Below, one piece after another: positions 9,116-19,096 of a stretch of DNA of 64,000 nucleotides (the stretch's first letter is position 1; each line of letters opens with the position of its first letter). Location: contig NZ_JAPDPJ010000001.1 of assembly GCF_026013605.1 (NCBI RefSeq), positions 186,001 to 250,000 of the forward strand, written 5' to 3'. The position numbers and the translations under genes are program-made. The notes under the pieces were generated by a model, which did not search any database, was not told where the DNA came from, and saw only the letters and a program-made list of their open reading frames with translations. Origin of the DNA: Plebeiibacterium sediminum (GTDB lineage: Bacteria; Bacteroidota; Bacteroidia; Bacteroidales; Marinilabiliaceae).

Positions 9116-10111
9116 ATGACCACAATTCAGTACAAAAACGATTATTTAAATAAAACCCTTGCCATCATAGTTTTTATGATGCTACTAGTGCCTGTAAACA
9201 TTGATGCACAGCGTAAATCAGGCAGGAATAAAGGTTCCAGTAAAAGAGAAATTCGTAAACGACAGGAAGAAGCCAATAAAAAAAGCAACTATAACAAATT
9301 CAATGAATTAGTTCCAATGGGTAGTTCTGCATCTATTGCACGAAATGATTTTATCTGGAGCTATGAAACAGCCAATACAGTTCCTTTAGATGGTGGTGAT
9401 ATCAGTTTAATTAGTCCAACCAGATTAAGCTTTAGAAGAGGTGTAGAAATCGGTACATCAATAGGTTCTGCAGCATTTATTCCGATGATTTACTACAAAC
9501 GCAGATGGACAGAAGACAAGCTATACATTGCTACCCGTCATCAGCTTTACTCTTTTTTACCGGGATTGCAGATTATGCGCAATAATAATTACAACCAGTT
9601 TATACCTGAAAACTCTGCTATTCCAGAAGTTGTTGCACTAAAGAATGAAATTATAGTAAGTAAACCATTTTTAAAAGATTTAAAGTGTGGCGGCATTAAA
9701 CAACCTTACATTATTTTAACTGCTGGCTTATCATACGACTACGGGATAAAAATCTCTGAAACAGATGTTAAGCTTGTCAATTATAAGTTTGTTCGTTCAA
9801 GAAGTGGTGTAATTTTGGGTGATGGAGGATTTTTTTCTGCACGAGTTCAGGGAGATTTTTATCTAAATCAGGATCTTTTTCTAACGGTGGCAGCACGTGG
9901 GTTGTTTGCAGGCAAAACATATGGAAATGCTTTTGAGCAAAACTCCCTGGTAAGATATAAGATCTCACCAAAATTTGCACTTAGTGGTGGCTATTGGATG
10001 AGTTTTGGCAAAGGTGATGGTACAATGTTCCTTCCTGTAGTTGACTTAACCTACTACTTTGGGACTCGCGAAATAAGAGAAAAAGGTTTATTTGGGAAAG
10101 GAAGAATGTAG
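9116..10111 (+). CDS. Secreted, probably outer-membrane protein of unknown function
   Basis: I start at the ATG at 9116 because the longer frame begins with a TTG three codons earlier. The 331-residue product has a signal-like hydrophobic segment (LAIIVFMMLLVPVNIDAQ). Then comes a very basic stretch (RKSGRNKGSSKREIRKRQEEANKK) and a region of alternating residues that suggests a beta-barrel: YETANTVPLDGGDISLISP, RRGVEIGTSIGSAAFIPMIYYKR, FALSGGYWMSFGKGDGTMFLPVVDLTYYF. No specific family is recognised. It is transcribed away from the efflux operon and stands alone. Confidence 0.8.
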   Translation: MTTIQYKNDYLNKTLAIIVFMMLLVPVNIDAQRKSGRNKGSSKREIRKRQEEANKKSNYNKFNELVPMGSSASIARNDFIWSYETANTVPLDGGDISLISPTRLSFRRGVEIGTSIGSAAFIPMIYYKRRWTEDKLYIATRHQLYSFLPGLQIMRNNNYNQFIPENSAIPEVVALKNEIIVSKPFLKDLKCGGIKQPYIILTAGLSYDYGIKISETDVKLVNYKFVRSRSGVILGDGGFFSARVQGDFYLNQDLFLTVAARGLFAGKTYGNAFEQNSLVRYKISPKFALSGGYWMSFGKGDGTMFLPVVDLTYYFGTREIREKGLFGKGRM

Positions 10112-10137
10112 CTTCCCCTTCCCAATATGTTGTAAAC

Positions 10138-10254
10138 TTAAATTGTAAAAAATAACACAATTGAAATGAGAACAATTACCTGAAGAATTAGAAAACGAAC
10201 AGGTATTTCAATCTTTTTCATGCAGTTGACAAGAGACAGAATTTGAGCTTTCAT
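10138..10254 (-). CDS. Possible small membrane protein (38 codons)
   Basis: An ATG at 10254 opens a 38-codon frame ending in TAA at 10138-10140. The peptide has a mixed N-terminal part (MKAQILSLVNCMKKIEIPVR) and a single long hydrophobic stretch (FLILQVIVLISIVLFFTI) that would span a membrane. It lies in an otherwise empty region, convergent with the gene ending at 10111. I see no exact TAnnTTTG promoter or strong ribosome site before it. It could be a chance frame in AT-rich DNA. Confidence 0.3.
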   Translation of the reverse strand: MKAQILSLVNCMKKIEIPVRFLILQVIVLISIVLFFTI

Positions 10255-10529
10255 AAATAAAGTATTTTGGTTATTAGTTACTCTTGCTTAGACTATAAAA
10301 AATCCTTAAGGTTGCTTTTAAAACGAAAAAAAGTTGAAAATATTTTGTTTTGGTAGGAATTTATAGGGTCATATCACAAAAAAAAGAACATAAACTCTTT
10401 TTTTATAATTTCATATTCGCTTAATTTGTATCAACATTTTTATTACAAGTGAAAAACAACAATAACATATTATCTTTCCTTTTGAACAACATTGTTGTTA
10501 CCTCCAAAAACTTATTTGGTTATACAGGT

Positions 10530-10562
10530 ATGATGTGTCGCATGATGATGATGACATTCTAG
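10530..10562 (+). CDS. Methionine-rich leader peptide upstream of metY
   Basis: The ten-codon frame reads MMCRMMMMTF then TAG: six methionines plus one cysteine in ten codons. It lies 106 bp before metY, whose pathway makes homocysteine and methionine. The run of four ATG codons (10542-10553) sits in the 5' part of a small stem (ATGACA 10551-10556 with TGTCAT 10563-10568), which abuts a second stem (10568-10576 with 10611-10619). This is the arrangement expected of a ribosome-stalling leader. No SAM-I core (GAUGAAA/GGCAACC) is visible here. Confidence 0.55.
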   Translation: MMCRMMMMTF

Positions 10563-10619
10563 TGTCATGGCGCATTGTATCAGAATAATTTCATTTCATT
10601 CACCGATTATAATGCGCCA
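10563..10619 (+). promoter_or_regulatory. Candidate met attenuator structure between leader peptide and metY
   Basis: TGGCGCATT (10568-10576) pairs perfectly with AATGCGCCA (10611-10619), nine base pairs across a 34-base loop. Its left arm touches a competing stem: TGTCAT (10563-10568) pairs with ATGACA, and CGCATG (10539-10544) can pair with CATGGCG (10566-10572, one bulged G). A ribosome paused on the ATG run would block the upstream pairings and leave the nine-bp stem free to form. No U-tract follows it, so the outcome (antitermination, translation control or rho) is open. Confidence 0.45.
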
Positions 10620-10644
10620 GGCATTGTTAAGGAAAGAAATGTAG

Positions 10645-11967
<1,323 letters not shown>

Positions 11968-11977
11968 AACATTATTG

Positions 11978-12029
11978 ATCCTGTTTTACATTGCTCCACT
12001 TAAATGGTAATGTTAAAACAGGATTTTTT
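11978..12029 (+). terminator. Strong intrinsic terminator-like hairpin between metY and homoserine dehydrogenase gene
   Basis: ATCCTGTTTTACATT (11978-11992) pairs with AATGTTAAAACAGGAT (12009-12024), leaving one bulged T, and six T follow directly. It begins 11 bp after the metY stop. It overlaps the 5' end of the longer reading frame of the next gene, which argues for the internal ATG as that gene's real start. Confidence 0.75.
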
Positions 12030-12054
12030 ATTGCCAGGCAAACAATCGACAAAG

Positions 12055-13254
12055 ATGATGAAGAAAAAATTAAAAATAGGATTAATTGGTTTTGGAGTAG
12101 TTGGACAAGGTTTATATGATGTCCTTCAAAAGAGTCCGGCTCTGGATGCTGAAATCTTAAGTATTTGTGTTAAAAACAAAAAGAAACGAAGCCTTCCGGA
12201 TGAACTATTCTGCTACAATCCTGATGAAATTTTAAACAATGGTGATATTAATCTTGTAGTTGAATTAATATCAGATGCTGATGAAGCTTACCACATTGTA
12301 AAAAAATCGCTTTTAAGTGGAAAAGATGTTGTTTCTGCTAACAAAAAGATGATTGCTGAAAACCTTGAGGAGTTAATTCAGATTCAGAAAGAAAAGAATG
12401 TATCCTTACTTTACGAAGCATCCGCTTGTGGAAGTATCCCGGTAATCCGTAACCTGGAGGAATACTACGATAATGACCTTCTTCTTTCTGTAACAGGAAT
12501 CTTAAACGGTTCATCCAATTATATCCTGTCTAAAATATTTGATCACAATAAAGATTACGATTCTGCACTTAAAGAAGCTCAGGAACTTGGTTTTGCAGAA
12601 GCTGATCCTAGTTTTGATGTAGATGGATTTGACTCGCTATTTAAGCTGATTATATTAACTGCACATAGCTTTGGTACAGTTGTAAATCCAAAAGATGTAC
12701 TACATTATGGAATCTCAAATATTTCCGACTTTGATATACAATATGCTAAAGAAAAAGACTTTAAGATAAAGTTAGTTGGACAAGTTGAAAAACTAGAAAA
12801 CAACAAAATTTCCTTATTCGTTTTACCTCGATTGGTTAAAAGAGACAAGTACATTTACAATGTAGAGGACGAATTTAATGGTGTTGTTATAAAAGGATTG
12901 GCGTACGACAAACAATTTATGTTTGGTAAAGGAGCAGGTGGTCACCCTACTGGTTCAGCTGTTTTATCAGATATTACAGCCATTGCTCATAATTATAGAT
13001 ACGAGTATAAAAAAATGAATTATTACAGTTCTTTTGAGTATGAGAAAGACGTAATTATTGAAATTTACTTACGCTATAAAAAGGATGAAGATTTAAAGAA
13101 ATTTAAATTCGATTCTATTTCAGAAGAATACAATGGACCAGAGTATAATTATAAGATAGGTCTTATTAAAATAAAAGATTTAATGGCTTTAAAGGATGAA
13201 CTAAGAAGTATGGATATTTTTATTGCTGTTACAAGAAAAACTTTAAACTACTAA
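12055..13254 (+). CDS. Homoserine dehydrogenase
   Basis: I start at the ATG at 12055 (MMKKKLKIGLIGFGVVGQG), because the 17 codons of the longer frame lie in the metY terminator. The 399-residue product has the NAD(P)-binding GFGVVGQG turn at the N-terminus. It also has the family core ACGSIPVIRNLEEYY, GILNGSSNYILSKIF and LGFAEADPSFDVDGFDSLFKLIILTA, which holds the substrate-binding and catalytic residues. It reduces aspartate semialdehyde to homoserine, the precursor of methionine and threonine. No ACT domain follows at the usual position, although the C-terminal 100 residues could form a diverged small domain. Its pairing with metY suggests a methionine role. Confidence 0.9.
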   Translation: MMKKKLKIGLIGFGVVGQGLYDVLQKSPALDAEILSICVKNKKKRSLPDELFCYNPDEILNNGDINLVVELISDADEAYHIVKKSLLSGKDVVSANKKMIAENLEELIQIQKEKNVSLLYEASACGSIPVIRNLEEYYDNDLLLSVTGILNGSSNYILSKIFDHNKDYDSALKEAQELGFAEADPSFDVDGFDSLFKLIILTAHSFGTVVNPKDVLHYGISNISDFDIQYAKEKDFKIKLVGQVEKLENNKISLFVLPRLVKRDKYIYNVEDEFNGVVIKGLAYDKQFMFGKGAGGHPTGSAVLSDITAIAHNYRYEYKKMNYYSSFEYEKDVIIEIYLRYKKDEDLKKFKFDSISEEYNGPEYNYKIGLIKIKDLMALKDELRSMDIFIAVTRKTLNY

Positions 13255-13287
13255 ATCTGATTTTCGAATCAGAAATGACTTTAAATG

Positions 13288-13320
13288 AGAAAAGCTGCAA
13301 AAATGCAGCTTTTCTTGTTT
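13288..13320. terminator. Bidirectional terminator between homoserine dehydrogenase gene and gnd
   Basis: GAAAAGCTGC (13289-13298) pairs with GCAGCTTTTC (13305-13314) around AAAAAT. T-rich sequence follows on the plus strand and A-rich sequence precedes it, so it can serve the two convergent genes. Confidence 0.75.
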
Positions 13321-13339
13321 TATCTATATACCATTGATA

Positions 13340-14791
13340 TTATACATCATAAGTTGTTGAAGCTGTATCGCCACCTCTTCCTGTCCAGTTAGTGTGGAAA
13401 TATTCACCTCTTGGCTTGTCAACTCTTTCATAAGTATGTGCACCAAAATAATCTCTCTGAGCCTGTAACAAATTGGCTGGTAATTTTTCGGTTCTGTAAC
13501 CATCAAAATAACTTAACGCACTTGAAAATGTTGGAACAGGAATTCCACTTAATACAGAATGAGCCACTACCTGACGCCATCCTTCAATTGCATCATTTAT
13601 CTTTTCTTTAAAATATGGATCTAATAAAAGATTTGGCAATTCAGGATTGTTATCAAATGCATCTTTAATTTTTCCTAAGAATACAGATCTAATGATACAT
13701 CCACCTCTCCACATTAGAGCAATACCACCATAATTTAAGTCCCAATTGTTTTCTTTTGCAGCCTCACGCATTAAAACATAACCTTGTGCATAAGAAACAA
13801 TTTTAGAAGCAAATAAGGCATCCTTAATGTATTTTACAAACTGCTTTTTGTCACCATCATATTTCTTAATTGGTGAACCTAATATTTTTGAAGCTTCAAC
13901 TCTTTCTTCTTTTTGAGCTGACAAACAACGAGCAAAAACAGATTCCCCTATTAACGTTAAAGGTACACCTAAATCTAAAGCAGAAATTCCGGTCCATTTT
14001 CCAGTACCTTTTTGGCCAGCGGCATCCAGGATATTTTCAACCAAAGGTTGTCCATCCTCTTTATAGCCCATGATATCACGAGTGATTTCAATCAGATAAC
14101 TATCTAAATCACCTTTGTTCCACTCGTCGAATATTTCATACATTTCATCATGAGACAGTCCCACATAATCTTTCATAATGTGGTAAGCCTCACTAATTAA
14201 TTGCATATCTCCATACTCAATACCATTGTGCACCATTTTTACAAAATGGCCGGCACCATCTTGTCCAACCCAATCGCAACATGGAACGTCATTCTCAACT
14301 TTAGCACTAATATTTTGAAAAATATCCTTAATAAAAGGCCATGCTTTATCTGAACCACCAGGCATTAATGAAGGACCTGTAAGCGCTCCTTCTTCACCAC
14401 CTGAAACACCTGAACCTACATATAAAAAGCCTTTTTCTTCTACATATTTTGTTCTTCTTATCGAATCAGGATAATGAGAATTTCCTCCGTCAATAATGAT
14501 ATCACCCTCTTCCAAGTAAGGAATAATCTGATCAATTAAGGCATCAACTGCAGCACCGGCTTTTACAAGCATCATTACTTTCCTTGGTCGCTCTAATGAT
14601 TCAACTAGTTCCTCAATTGAATGCGTACCAATAAAGTTTTTTCCTGCACCTCTGCCATTAATAAATTTATCTACTTTTTCAGTTGTTCTATTATAAACAG
14701 CTACAGTGTAGCCTTTACTTTCCATATTTAACACAAGGTTTTCGCCCATAACGGCTAAACCAATTAATCCTATGTTTGCTTTTTTATCCAT
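13340..14791 (-). CDS. gnd: 6-phosphogluconate dehydrogenase, decarboxylating
   Basis: The 483-residue protein has the usual length of the dimeric bacterial enzyme. The NADP fold is at the N-terminus (IGLIGLAVMGENLVLNMESKGYTVAVYNRT). The 6-phosphogluconate site GGEEGALTGPSLMPGG and the catalytic FVKMVHNGIEYGDM (Lys and Asn) follow. The C-terminal tail carries the substrate-contacting segment FGAHTYERVDKPRGEYFHTNWTG. It oxidises 6-phosphogluconate to ribulose 5-phosphate, CO2 and NADPH in the oxidative pentose phosphate pathway. No zwf is in the window. It is the last minus-strand gene after the acyl-CoA ligase and pdxB, 82 bp from pdxB. Confidence 0.97.
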   Translation of the reverse strand: MDKKANIGLIGLAVMGENLVLNMESKGYTVAVYNRTTEKVDKFINGRGAGKNFIGTHSIEELVESLERPRKVMMLVKAGAAVDALIDQIIPYLEEGDIIIDGGNSHYPDSIRRTKYVEEKGFLYVGSGVSGGEEGALTGPSLMPGGSDKAWPFIKDIFQNISAKVENDVPCCDWVGQDGAGHFVKMVHNGIEYGDMQLISEAYHIMKDYVGLSHDEMYEIFDEWNKGDLDSYLIEITRDIMGYKEDGQPLVENILDAAGQKGTGKWTGISALDLGVPLTLIGESVFARCLSAQKEERVEASKILGSPIKKYDGDKKQFVKYIKDALFASKIVSYAQGYVLMREAAKENNWDLNYGGIALMWRGGCIIRSVFLGKIKDAFDNNPELPNLLLDPYFKEKINDAIEGWRQVVAHSVLSGIPVPTFSSALSYFDGYRTEKLPANLLQAQRDYFGAHTYERVDKPRGEYFHTNWTGRGGDTASTTYDV

Positions 14792-14873
14792 TTTTACATA
14801 ATTAAAAATCCTTTCCCTTTACATGAGAAAGCCTCATAAAGGTACTTTAATATACATAAGAATTGTATTCTTA

Positions 14874-16010
14874 TCAGATTAATTTAACAGTGGCAAAACC
14901 TATTTTGTTCAATGATTCCACTATAAAATTTGAACTGTTTTTTAATTCAACGTTGAATGCTCCGAATTCCCGACGTACAGGATAAGATCCTCTTTGTTTT
15001 TCAAATTCTTCAGGATGCATCCTCATCTTACTATCATCATTTAAGATGTTGTAAGTATGCAATATGGCCTCAATCAAAATTTCCTGATCTGTTTTACCAT
15101 TACCATCTATTTCTATCAACTCATTATCAGGCAAAGGCAATCCATCAGGATACCATTCTGTTAATGGCAAATTAAATTTTTTACTGATTGCCTGCACACT
15201 CATTGCTGTACCATTGGCCTTTCCATCAACAGAATACCCTGCAATATGCGGTGTTGCTATGATGGTTTTATTTAAAAGCGCTGTATCTATATCTGGTTCA
15301 CTTTCCCAAACATCAAGAACTGCTTCCCCAACGCTCTTTTCATTCAAAGCTTTTAACAGACTTTGATTATCCACTACCTCACCCCTTGAAGAGTTAATAA
15401 TAACAACATCATTCTTACACGATTTAAAGAATGATTCATTGGCGAGATGGTACGTTTTATATTCACCTTCCCGTTGCAACGGAACATGAAATGTAATGAT
15501 GTCAGCTTCTTTCTGTATTGTCTTTAAGTCAACAAATTCAACTGAATTTTCAGCCTTAGCTCTTGGAGGATCATTTACCAGCACTTTTATACCCAAGGCT
15601 TCTGACAATGCTTTTACTTTTGACCCAACGTTACCAACACCTACTATGCCAATTGTAATATCTTTAAATTTGTAATTCTTTTTAATAGCAAGTATAGCTA
15701 AAGCTGAGGCGATATATTGCTTCACTGAACCTGAATTACAACCTGGAGCATTTACCCATTTAATATCGGCGGCATCACAGTAATGCGTATCAATATGATC
15801 AAATCCAATTGTTGCAGTAGCAATCATTTTAACATTACTTCCTTCCAACAATGACTTGTTACACTTTGTTCGTGTTCTGGTAATTAAGGCATCTGCCTCC
15901 TTTACTAAATCACCTGTAGTCTCTGACCCAGCCACATAAACCATGTGTGCATAAGGTTCCAACACCCCTTGTAGAAAGGGAATTTTATCATCTGCAATAA
16001 TTTTAAGCAT
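14874..16010 (-). CDS. pdxB: 4-phosphoerythronate dehydrogenase
   Basis: A 378-residue D-2-hydroxyacid dehydrogenase with the PdxB signature: KIIADDKIPFLQGVLEPYA at the start and IATATIGFDHIDTHYCDAADIKWVNAPGCNSGSVKQYI in the substrate domain. The Rossmann turn is GIVGVGNVGSKV, and the catalytic arginine and histidine lie in INSSRGEVVD and ATPHIAGYSVDGKANGT. The C-terminal ~90 residues form the PdxB-specific dimerisation domain. It oxidises 4-phosphoerythronate in the deoxyxylulose-5-phosphate-dependent route to pyridoxal phosphate. It lies 6 bp after the acyl-CoA ligase stop, so the two are co-transcribed. Confidence 0.95.
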   Translation of the reverse strand: MLKIIADDKIPFLQGVLEPYAHMVYVAGSETTGDLVKEADALITRTRTKCNKSLLEGSNVKMIATATIGFDHIDTHYCDAADIKWVNAPGCNSGSVKQYIASALAILAIKKNYKFKDITIGIVGVGNVGSKVKALSEALGIKVLVNDPPRAKAENSVEFVDLKTIQKEADIITFHVPLQREGEYKTYHLANESFFKSCKNDVVIINSSRGEVVDNQSLLKALNEKSVGEAVLDVWESEPDIDTALLNKTIIATPHIAGYSVDGKANGTAMSVQAISKKFNLPLTEWYPDGLPLPDNELIEIDGNGKTDQEILIEAILHTYNILNDDSKMRMHPEEFEKQRGSYPVRREFGAFNVELKNSSNFIVESLNKIGFATVKLI

Positions 16011-16016
16011 GTATAT

Positions 16017-17654
16017 CTACTTAATGTACTTGTATCTTTTAATACTCTTTTTGGGAGTTTTATCAAACTCTTCGGGATAATAGGTAACCTTTGACAAATT
16101 CATATAAGCTGGCAATTCATTATTAACCAACGACTTCAATTCTTGTATCTTATTCATCAATTCCACTTCGGAGATACCTTCTGAATCAGCCAATTCAAAA
16201 TCCGGATAAACAAGCGCCTCCAGTTTTCCTTCTCCCATATCTCTTACCAAACATTCCTGCACATAATCCATACTGTTCAGTCTGGCTTCTATTTCTTCAG
16301 GATAGATATTTTGACCAGAGCCACTTAATATCATATTCTTACTTCGCCCTTTAATATAAATGAAGTTATTTTCATCAATAACACCCAAATCCCCTGTATG
16401 TAACCATCCATCCGCATCAAAAACAGCATCTGTTGCTTCCTGATTTTTATAGTAACCTAACATGAGATTTGTTCCTTTAACAAGAATCTCACCAACTTGT
16501 TTATTAGGATTATCAGAATCAATCTTCACTTCCATTCTATCCACCAATTTTCCGGCAGACCGAGGCATTGTTTTATTGAAGACTTCATAACTTATGAGCG
16601 GTCCGCATTCTGTCATGCCATAACCTATAGTAAATGGAAATCCAATCTTCCTTAAAAAATCTTCAACATCTTTATTTAATGCAGCTCCTCCAATTACAAT
16701 CTGTTGAAATGTTTCTCCAAAAACTTCCATCAATTGCTTTTTAACCTTCTGATAAACCACCTGATTTAAAAGAGGTATTTTACTAAGGGTTCGTACGGTA
16801 GGTTTTTCCAGTGCAGGAGCAATCCTCTTTTTAAAGATCTTTTCTAGTATTAATGGTACTGATAATATCAAATGTGGCTTAACTTTTTGAAAAGCTTCAG
16901 TTATAATTTTAGGAGAAGGTGTTCTACTTAAAAACGTAATATCGCACCCTACCGTAAATGGCCATAAAAATTCAAACAAACAACCATATGCATGTGCTAA
17001 AGGCAAAAAAGAAACAATTCTGTTTCCAGGCTCCAATTTTAAATGTTCTTGTGCAAAAAATACATTTGACCAGATACTTCTATGCGGAAGCATAACTCCT
17101 TTAGAAAAACCGGATGTTCCTGAAGTATATGATAATACCATCATTTCATCAGGTCCAATATTTGCAAAATTAATTTGCTCTACTGCAATCTCGGGCGTCA
17201 AAGATATTTTATTTACTTCCTGCTTTAAATTGATAGAACAATTAACGAGAGGCTTAAAGGTATCAATACTAATAATCCCTTTTAAACCAGTCATTTTACT
17301 CTCATCAACTTTATTAAATATATGATCTGTTGAAAATAAAATTTTAGACTCTGAATGATTTACTATATGATGTATTTCACTACTTCCAAAATCAGGTAAT
17401 ATAGGCACAACTACTGCTCCATAAGAAACTGTTGCAAGATACGCTACGGCGTAGTTACTCAAATTGCGCCCGATCAATGCAATCCTGTCCCCTTTTTTAA
17501 TTTCACAAGTCTGAAATAACTGATGAATCCAATAAATACGCTCAGATACCTGTTGATAAGTATAAGTATCCCCTTCATAATCGGTAAATGCAGGTTGGTT
17601 TTTATAAGTAACTAAGGCATGTTTAATCATGCCAATAAATCCATTGCTATCCAT
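16017..17654 (-). CDS. AMP-dependent long-chain fatty acid-CoA ligase
   Basis: A 545-residue ANL-superfamily adenylating enzyme. The phosphate loop is LSYTSGTSGFSKGVMLPHRS. The A5 motif is GYGMTECGPLISYE, the A7/A8 hinge GWLHTGDLGVIDENNFIYIKGRSKNMI, and the gate sequence SGSGQNIYPEEIE. The C-terminal catalytic lysine is in KTPKKSIKRYKYIK. It activates a carboxylic acid, most likely a long-chain fatty acid, to its CoA thioester. It is somewhat shorter than the ~600-residue FadD15-like enzymes common in Bacteroidota. Coupling to pdxB and gnd has no obvious pathway meaning. Confidence 0.87.
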   Translation of the reverse strand: MDSNGFIGMIKHALVTYKNQPAFTDYEGDTYTYQQVSERIYWIHQLFQTCEIKKGDRIALIGRNLSNYAVAYLATVSYGAVVVPILPDFGSSEIHHIVNHSESKILFSTDHIFNKVDESKMTGLKGIISIDTFKPLVNCSINLKQEVNKISLTPEIAVEQINFANIGPDEMMVLSYTSGTSGFSKGVMLPHRSIWSNVFFAQEHLKLEPGNRIVSFLPLAHAYGCLFEFLWPFTVGCDITFLSRTPSPKIITEAFQKVKPHLILSVPLILEKIFKKRIAPALEKPTVRTLSKIPLLNQVVYQKVKKQLMEVFGETFQQIVIGGAALNKDVEDFLRKIGFPFTIGYGMTECGPLISYEVFNKTMPRSAGKLVDRMEVKIDSDNPNKQVGEILVKGTNLMLGYYKNQEATDAVFDADGWLHTGDLGVIDENNFIYIKGRSKNMILSGSGQNIYPEEIEARLNSMDYVQECLVRDMGEGKLEALVYPDFELADSEGISEVELMNKIQELKSLVNNELPAYMNLSKVTYYPEEFDKTPKKSIKRYKYIK

Positions 17655-17810
17655 ACTTTAATATTTAAATGCCGTTCCTCCGGATTTACATATCATAATT
17701 AGTACCAAAGATTCGTTTAATCTTTGATAAATTTGAAAATAGTAAGAATCCAGTTACGATTAGGAAAGGGAAAGGAAATTTATATTATAAGTTAAGATGT
17801 TTTACCAAGG

Positions 17811-18362
17811 TTAGAAATCGTCTTCATCACCATCTTCATCATTTATATACAAATCGACTAAACCTTCAGGAAGATCAACAGCAATTGTTTTTTCCTGCTC
17901 ATCGACAGCTATAATAAAATCGGGATTAATTGGTATCAAAATTTCGTCTCCATCACAATCAATGATAAAAAGCGGATTATTTGATATTTCATTAATTCCT
18001 GTGATAACACCAATATCTCCCTTTTCTTGATCAACAACTGTAAATCCTACAAACGCAACAGTCTGAAAATCATCTTTTACACTTATGTTTACCGATTCTG
18101 TATATACTTCTGTACCTGAGAATTCACGAGCTTTATCTTCAGTTTCAACATCCTCAAGTTTGATCAATAAAGTTTTACTTCCTTTTATTCGTAATGATTC
18201 AATATAAAAAGGAACCAGTCCATTATCAATATCCAGCAAAAGAAACTCAGAATCAAAATCTTCACTATAAAATCCATCAAATAACGAAACGGAAATTTCT
18301 CCTTTAACTCCATGTGGTTTACTTACAAAACCCACCTTTACACACTGCTCTTTTATAATCAT
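17811..18362 (-). CDS. rimM: Ribosome maturation factor RimM
   Basis: The 183-residue protein has the RimM N-terminal barrel (KVGFVSKPHGVKGEISVSLFDG, with the conserved PHGVKGE) followed by a PRC-barrel half (TVVDQEKGDIGVITGINEISNNPLFIIDCDGDEILIPINPDFI). An acidic tail (NDEDGDEDDF) ends it. It binds S19 and assists 30S subunit assembly. It follows rpsP, as in many bacteria, but a terminator lies between the two genes and trmD is not adjacent. Confidence 0.95.
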   Translation of the reverse strand: MIIKEQCVKVGFVSKPHGVKGEISVSLFDGFYSEDFDSEFLLLDIDNGLVPFYIESLRIKGSKTLLIKLEDVETEDKAREFSGTEVYTESVNISVKDDFQTVAFVGFTVVDQEKGDIGVITGINEISNNPLFIIDCDGDEILIPINPDFIIAVDEQEKTIAVDLPEGLVDLYINDEDGDEDDF

Positions 18363-18407
18363 AACTTCAAATAATTAGGACTGATAAAATTATAAAATAT
18401 TGGATAC

Positions 18408-18441
18408 AAAAAAACCCTCATTTTACAATGAGGGTTTTTAT
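18408..18441. terminator. Terminator after rpsP
   Basis: AAAACCCTCAT (18411-18421) pairs with ATGAGGGTTTT (18428-18438) around TTTACA, with an A-run on one flank and a T-run on the other. On the minus strand it stands 41 bp after the rpsP stop and before rimM, so rimM is probably expressed by readthrough or its own promoter. Confidence 0.8.
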
Positions 18442-18481
18442 TTTTTTGCATTTATATCTAAATGCTCAATTTCTTTCTGAA

Positions 18482-19042
18482 TTACTCAGCAGCAGGAGCT
18501 TCTGGTTCATCAGTAGCTTCTTCAGCTTCTGTTGTCTCTTCAGCAGCAGCTTCAGCAGTTGCAGCCTCAGCTTCAGCAGCTAATTCAGCATTCTTTTTTG
18601 CGATAGCTTCAGCTCTTTCGCTGTTAATTTTAGCTTCACGCTCAAGATTTGCTTTTGCAGCTTCAGCAGCTTTACCTTCAAGACCATCAATCTTAGCTTG
18701 AATTTTAGCTTGCTTCTCAGTTAACCAGGCACTAAATCTTTTTTCAGCTTCAGCCTCATCAAAAGCACCTTTTTTAACACCATCTAATAAGTGTTTTTTC
18801 ATTAAAACACCTTTGTACGACAAGATTGCTCTTGCAGTATCAGTTGGTTGTGCTCCGTTGCTTAACCAAGTTAATGCTTTATCGAAATTTAAATCGACTG
18901 TAGCAGGATTTGTGTTTGGATTGTATGATCCAATACGCTCAATGAACTTACCATCACGTGGTGATCTGCTATCTGCTACCACAATGTGATAGAAAGCGTT
19001 TCTTTTACGCCCGTGCCTAGATAATCTAATTTTTACTGGCAT
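18482..19042 (-). CDS. rpsP: 30S ribosomal protein S16 with long Ala/Glu tail
   Basis: I start at the ATG at 19042 ([33 protein letters not shown]), the canonical S16 N-terminus. A longer frame runs 19 codons upstream through the promoter. The S16 domain covers about residues 1-85. A C-terminal extension of about 100 residues follows, first mixed lysine/alanine helix, then almost only A, E and T ([20 protein letters not shown]). Long S16 tails are common in Bacteroidota, against about 80-90 residues in most bacteria. It is part of the 30S subunit body. Confidence 0.96.
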   Translation of the reverse strand: MPVKIRLSRHGRKRNAFYHIVVADSRSPRDGKFIERIGSYNPNTNPATVDLNFDKALTWLSNGAQPTDTARAILSYKGVLMKKHLLDGVKKGAFDEAEAEKRFSAWLTEKQAKIQAKIDGLEGKAAEAAKANLEREAKINSERAEAIAKKNAELAAEAEAATAEAAAEETTEAEEATDEPEAPAAE

Positions 19043-19096
19043 GTGTTTAAAATTTATTTGTTTAACAAATGTTGCAAAAACTCTGTTTTGCGGGCG

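Noticed and set aside
12004-12054. Longer N-terminus for homoserine dehydrogenase (MVMLKQDFLLPG...)
   Set aside because: These codons lie in the arm and T-run of the hairpin after metY, and the conserved family start is at MMKKKLKIGLIGFG.
18462-18701. Plus-strand serine/alanine-rich 79-codon frame
   Set aside because: It is the antisense of the repetitive Ala/Glu tail of rpsP.
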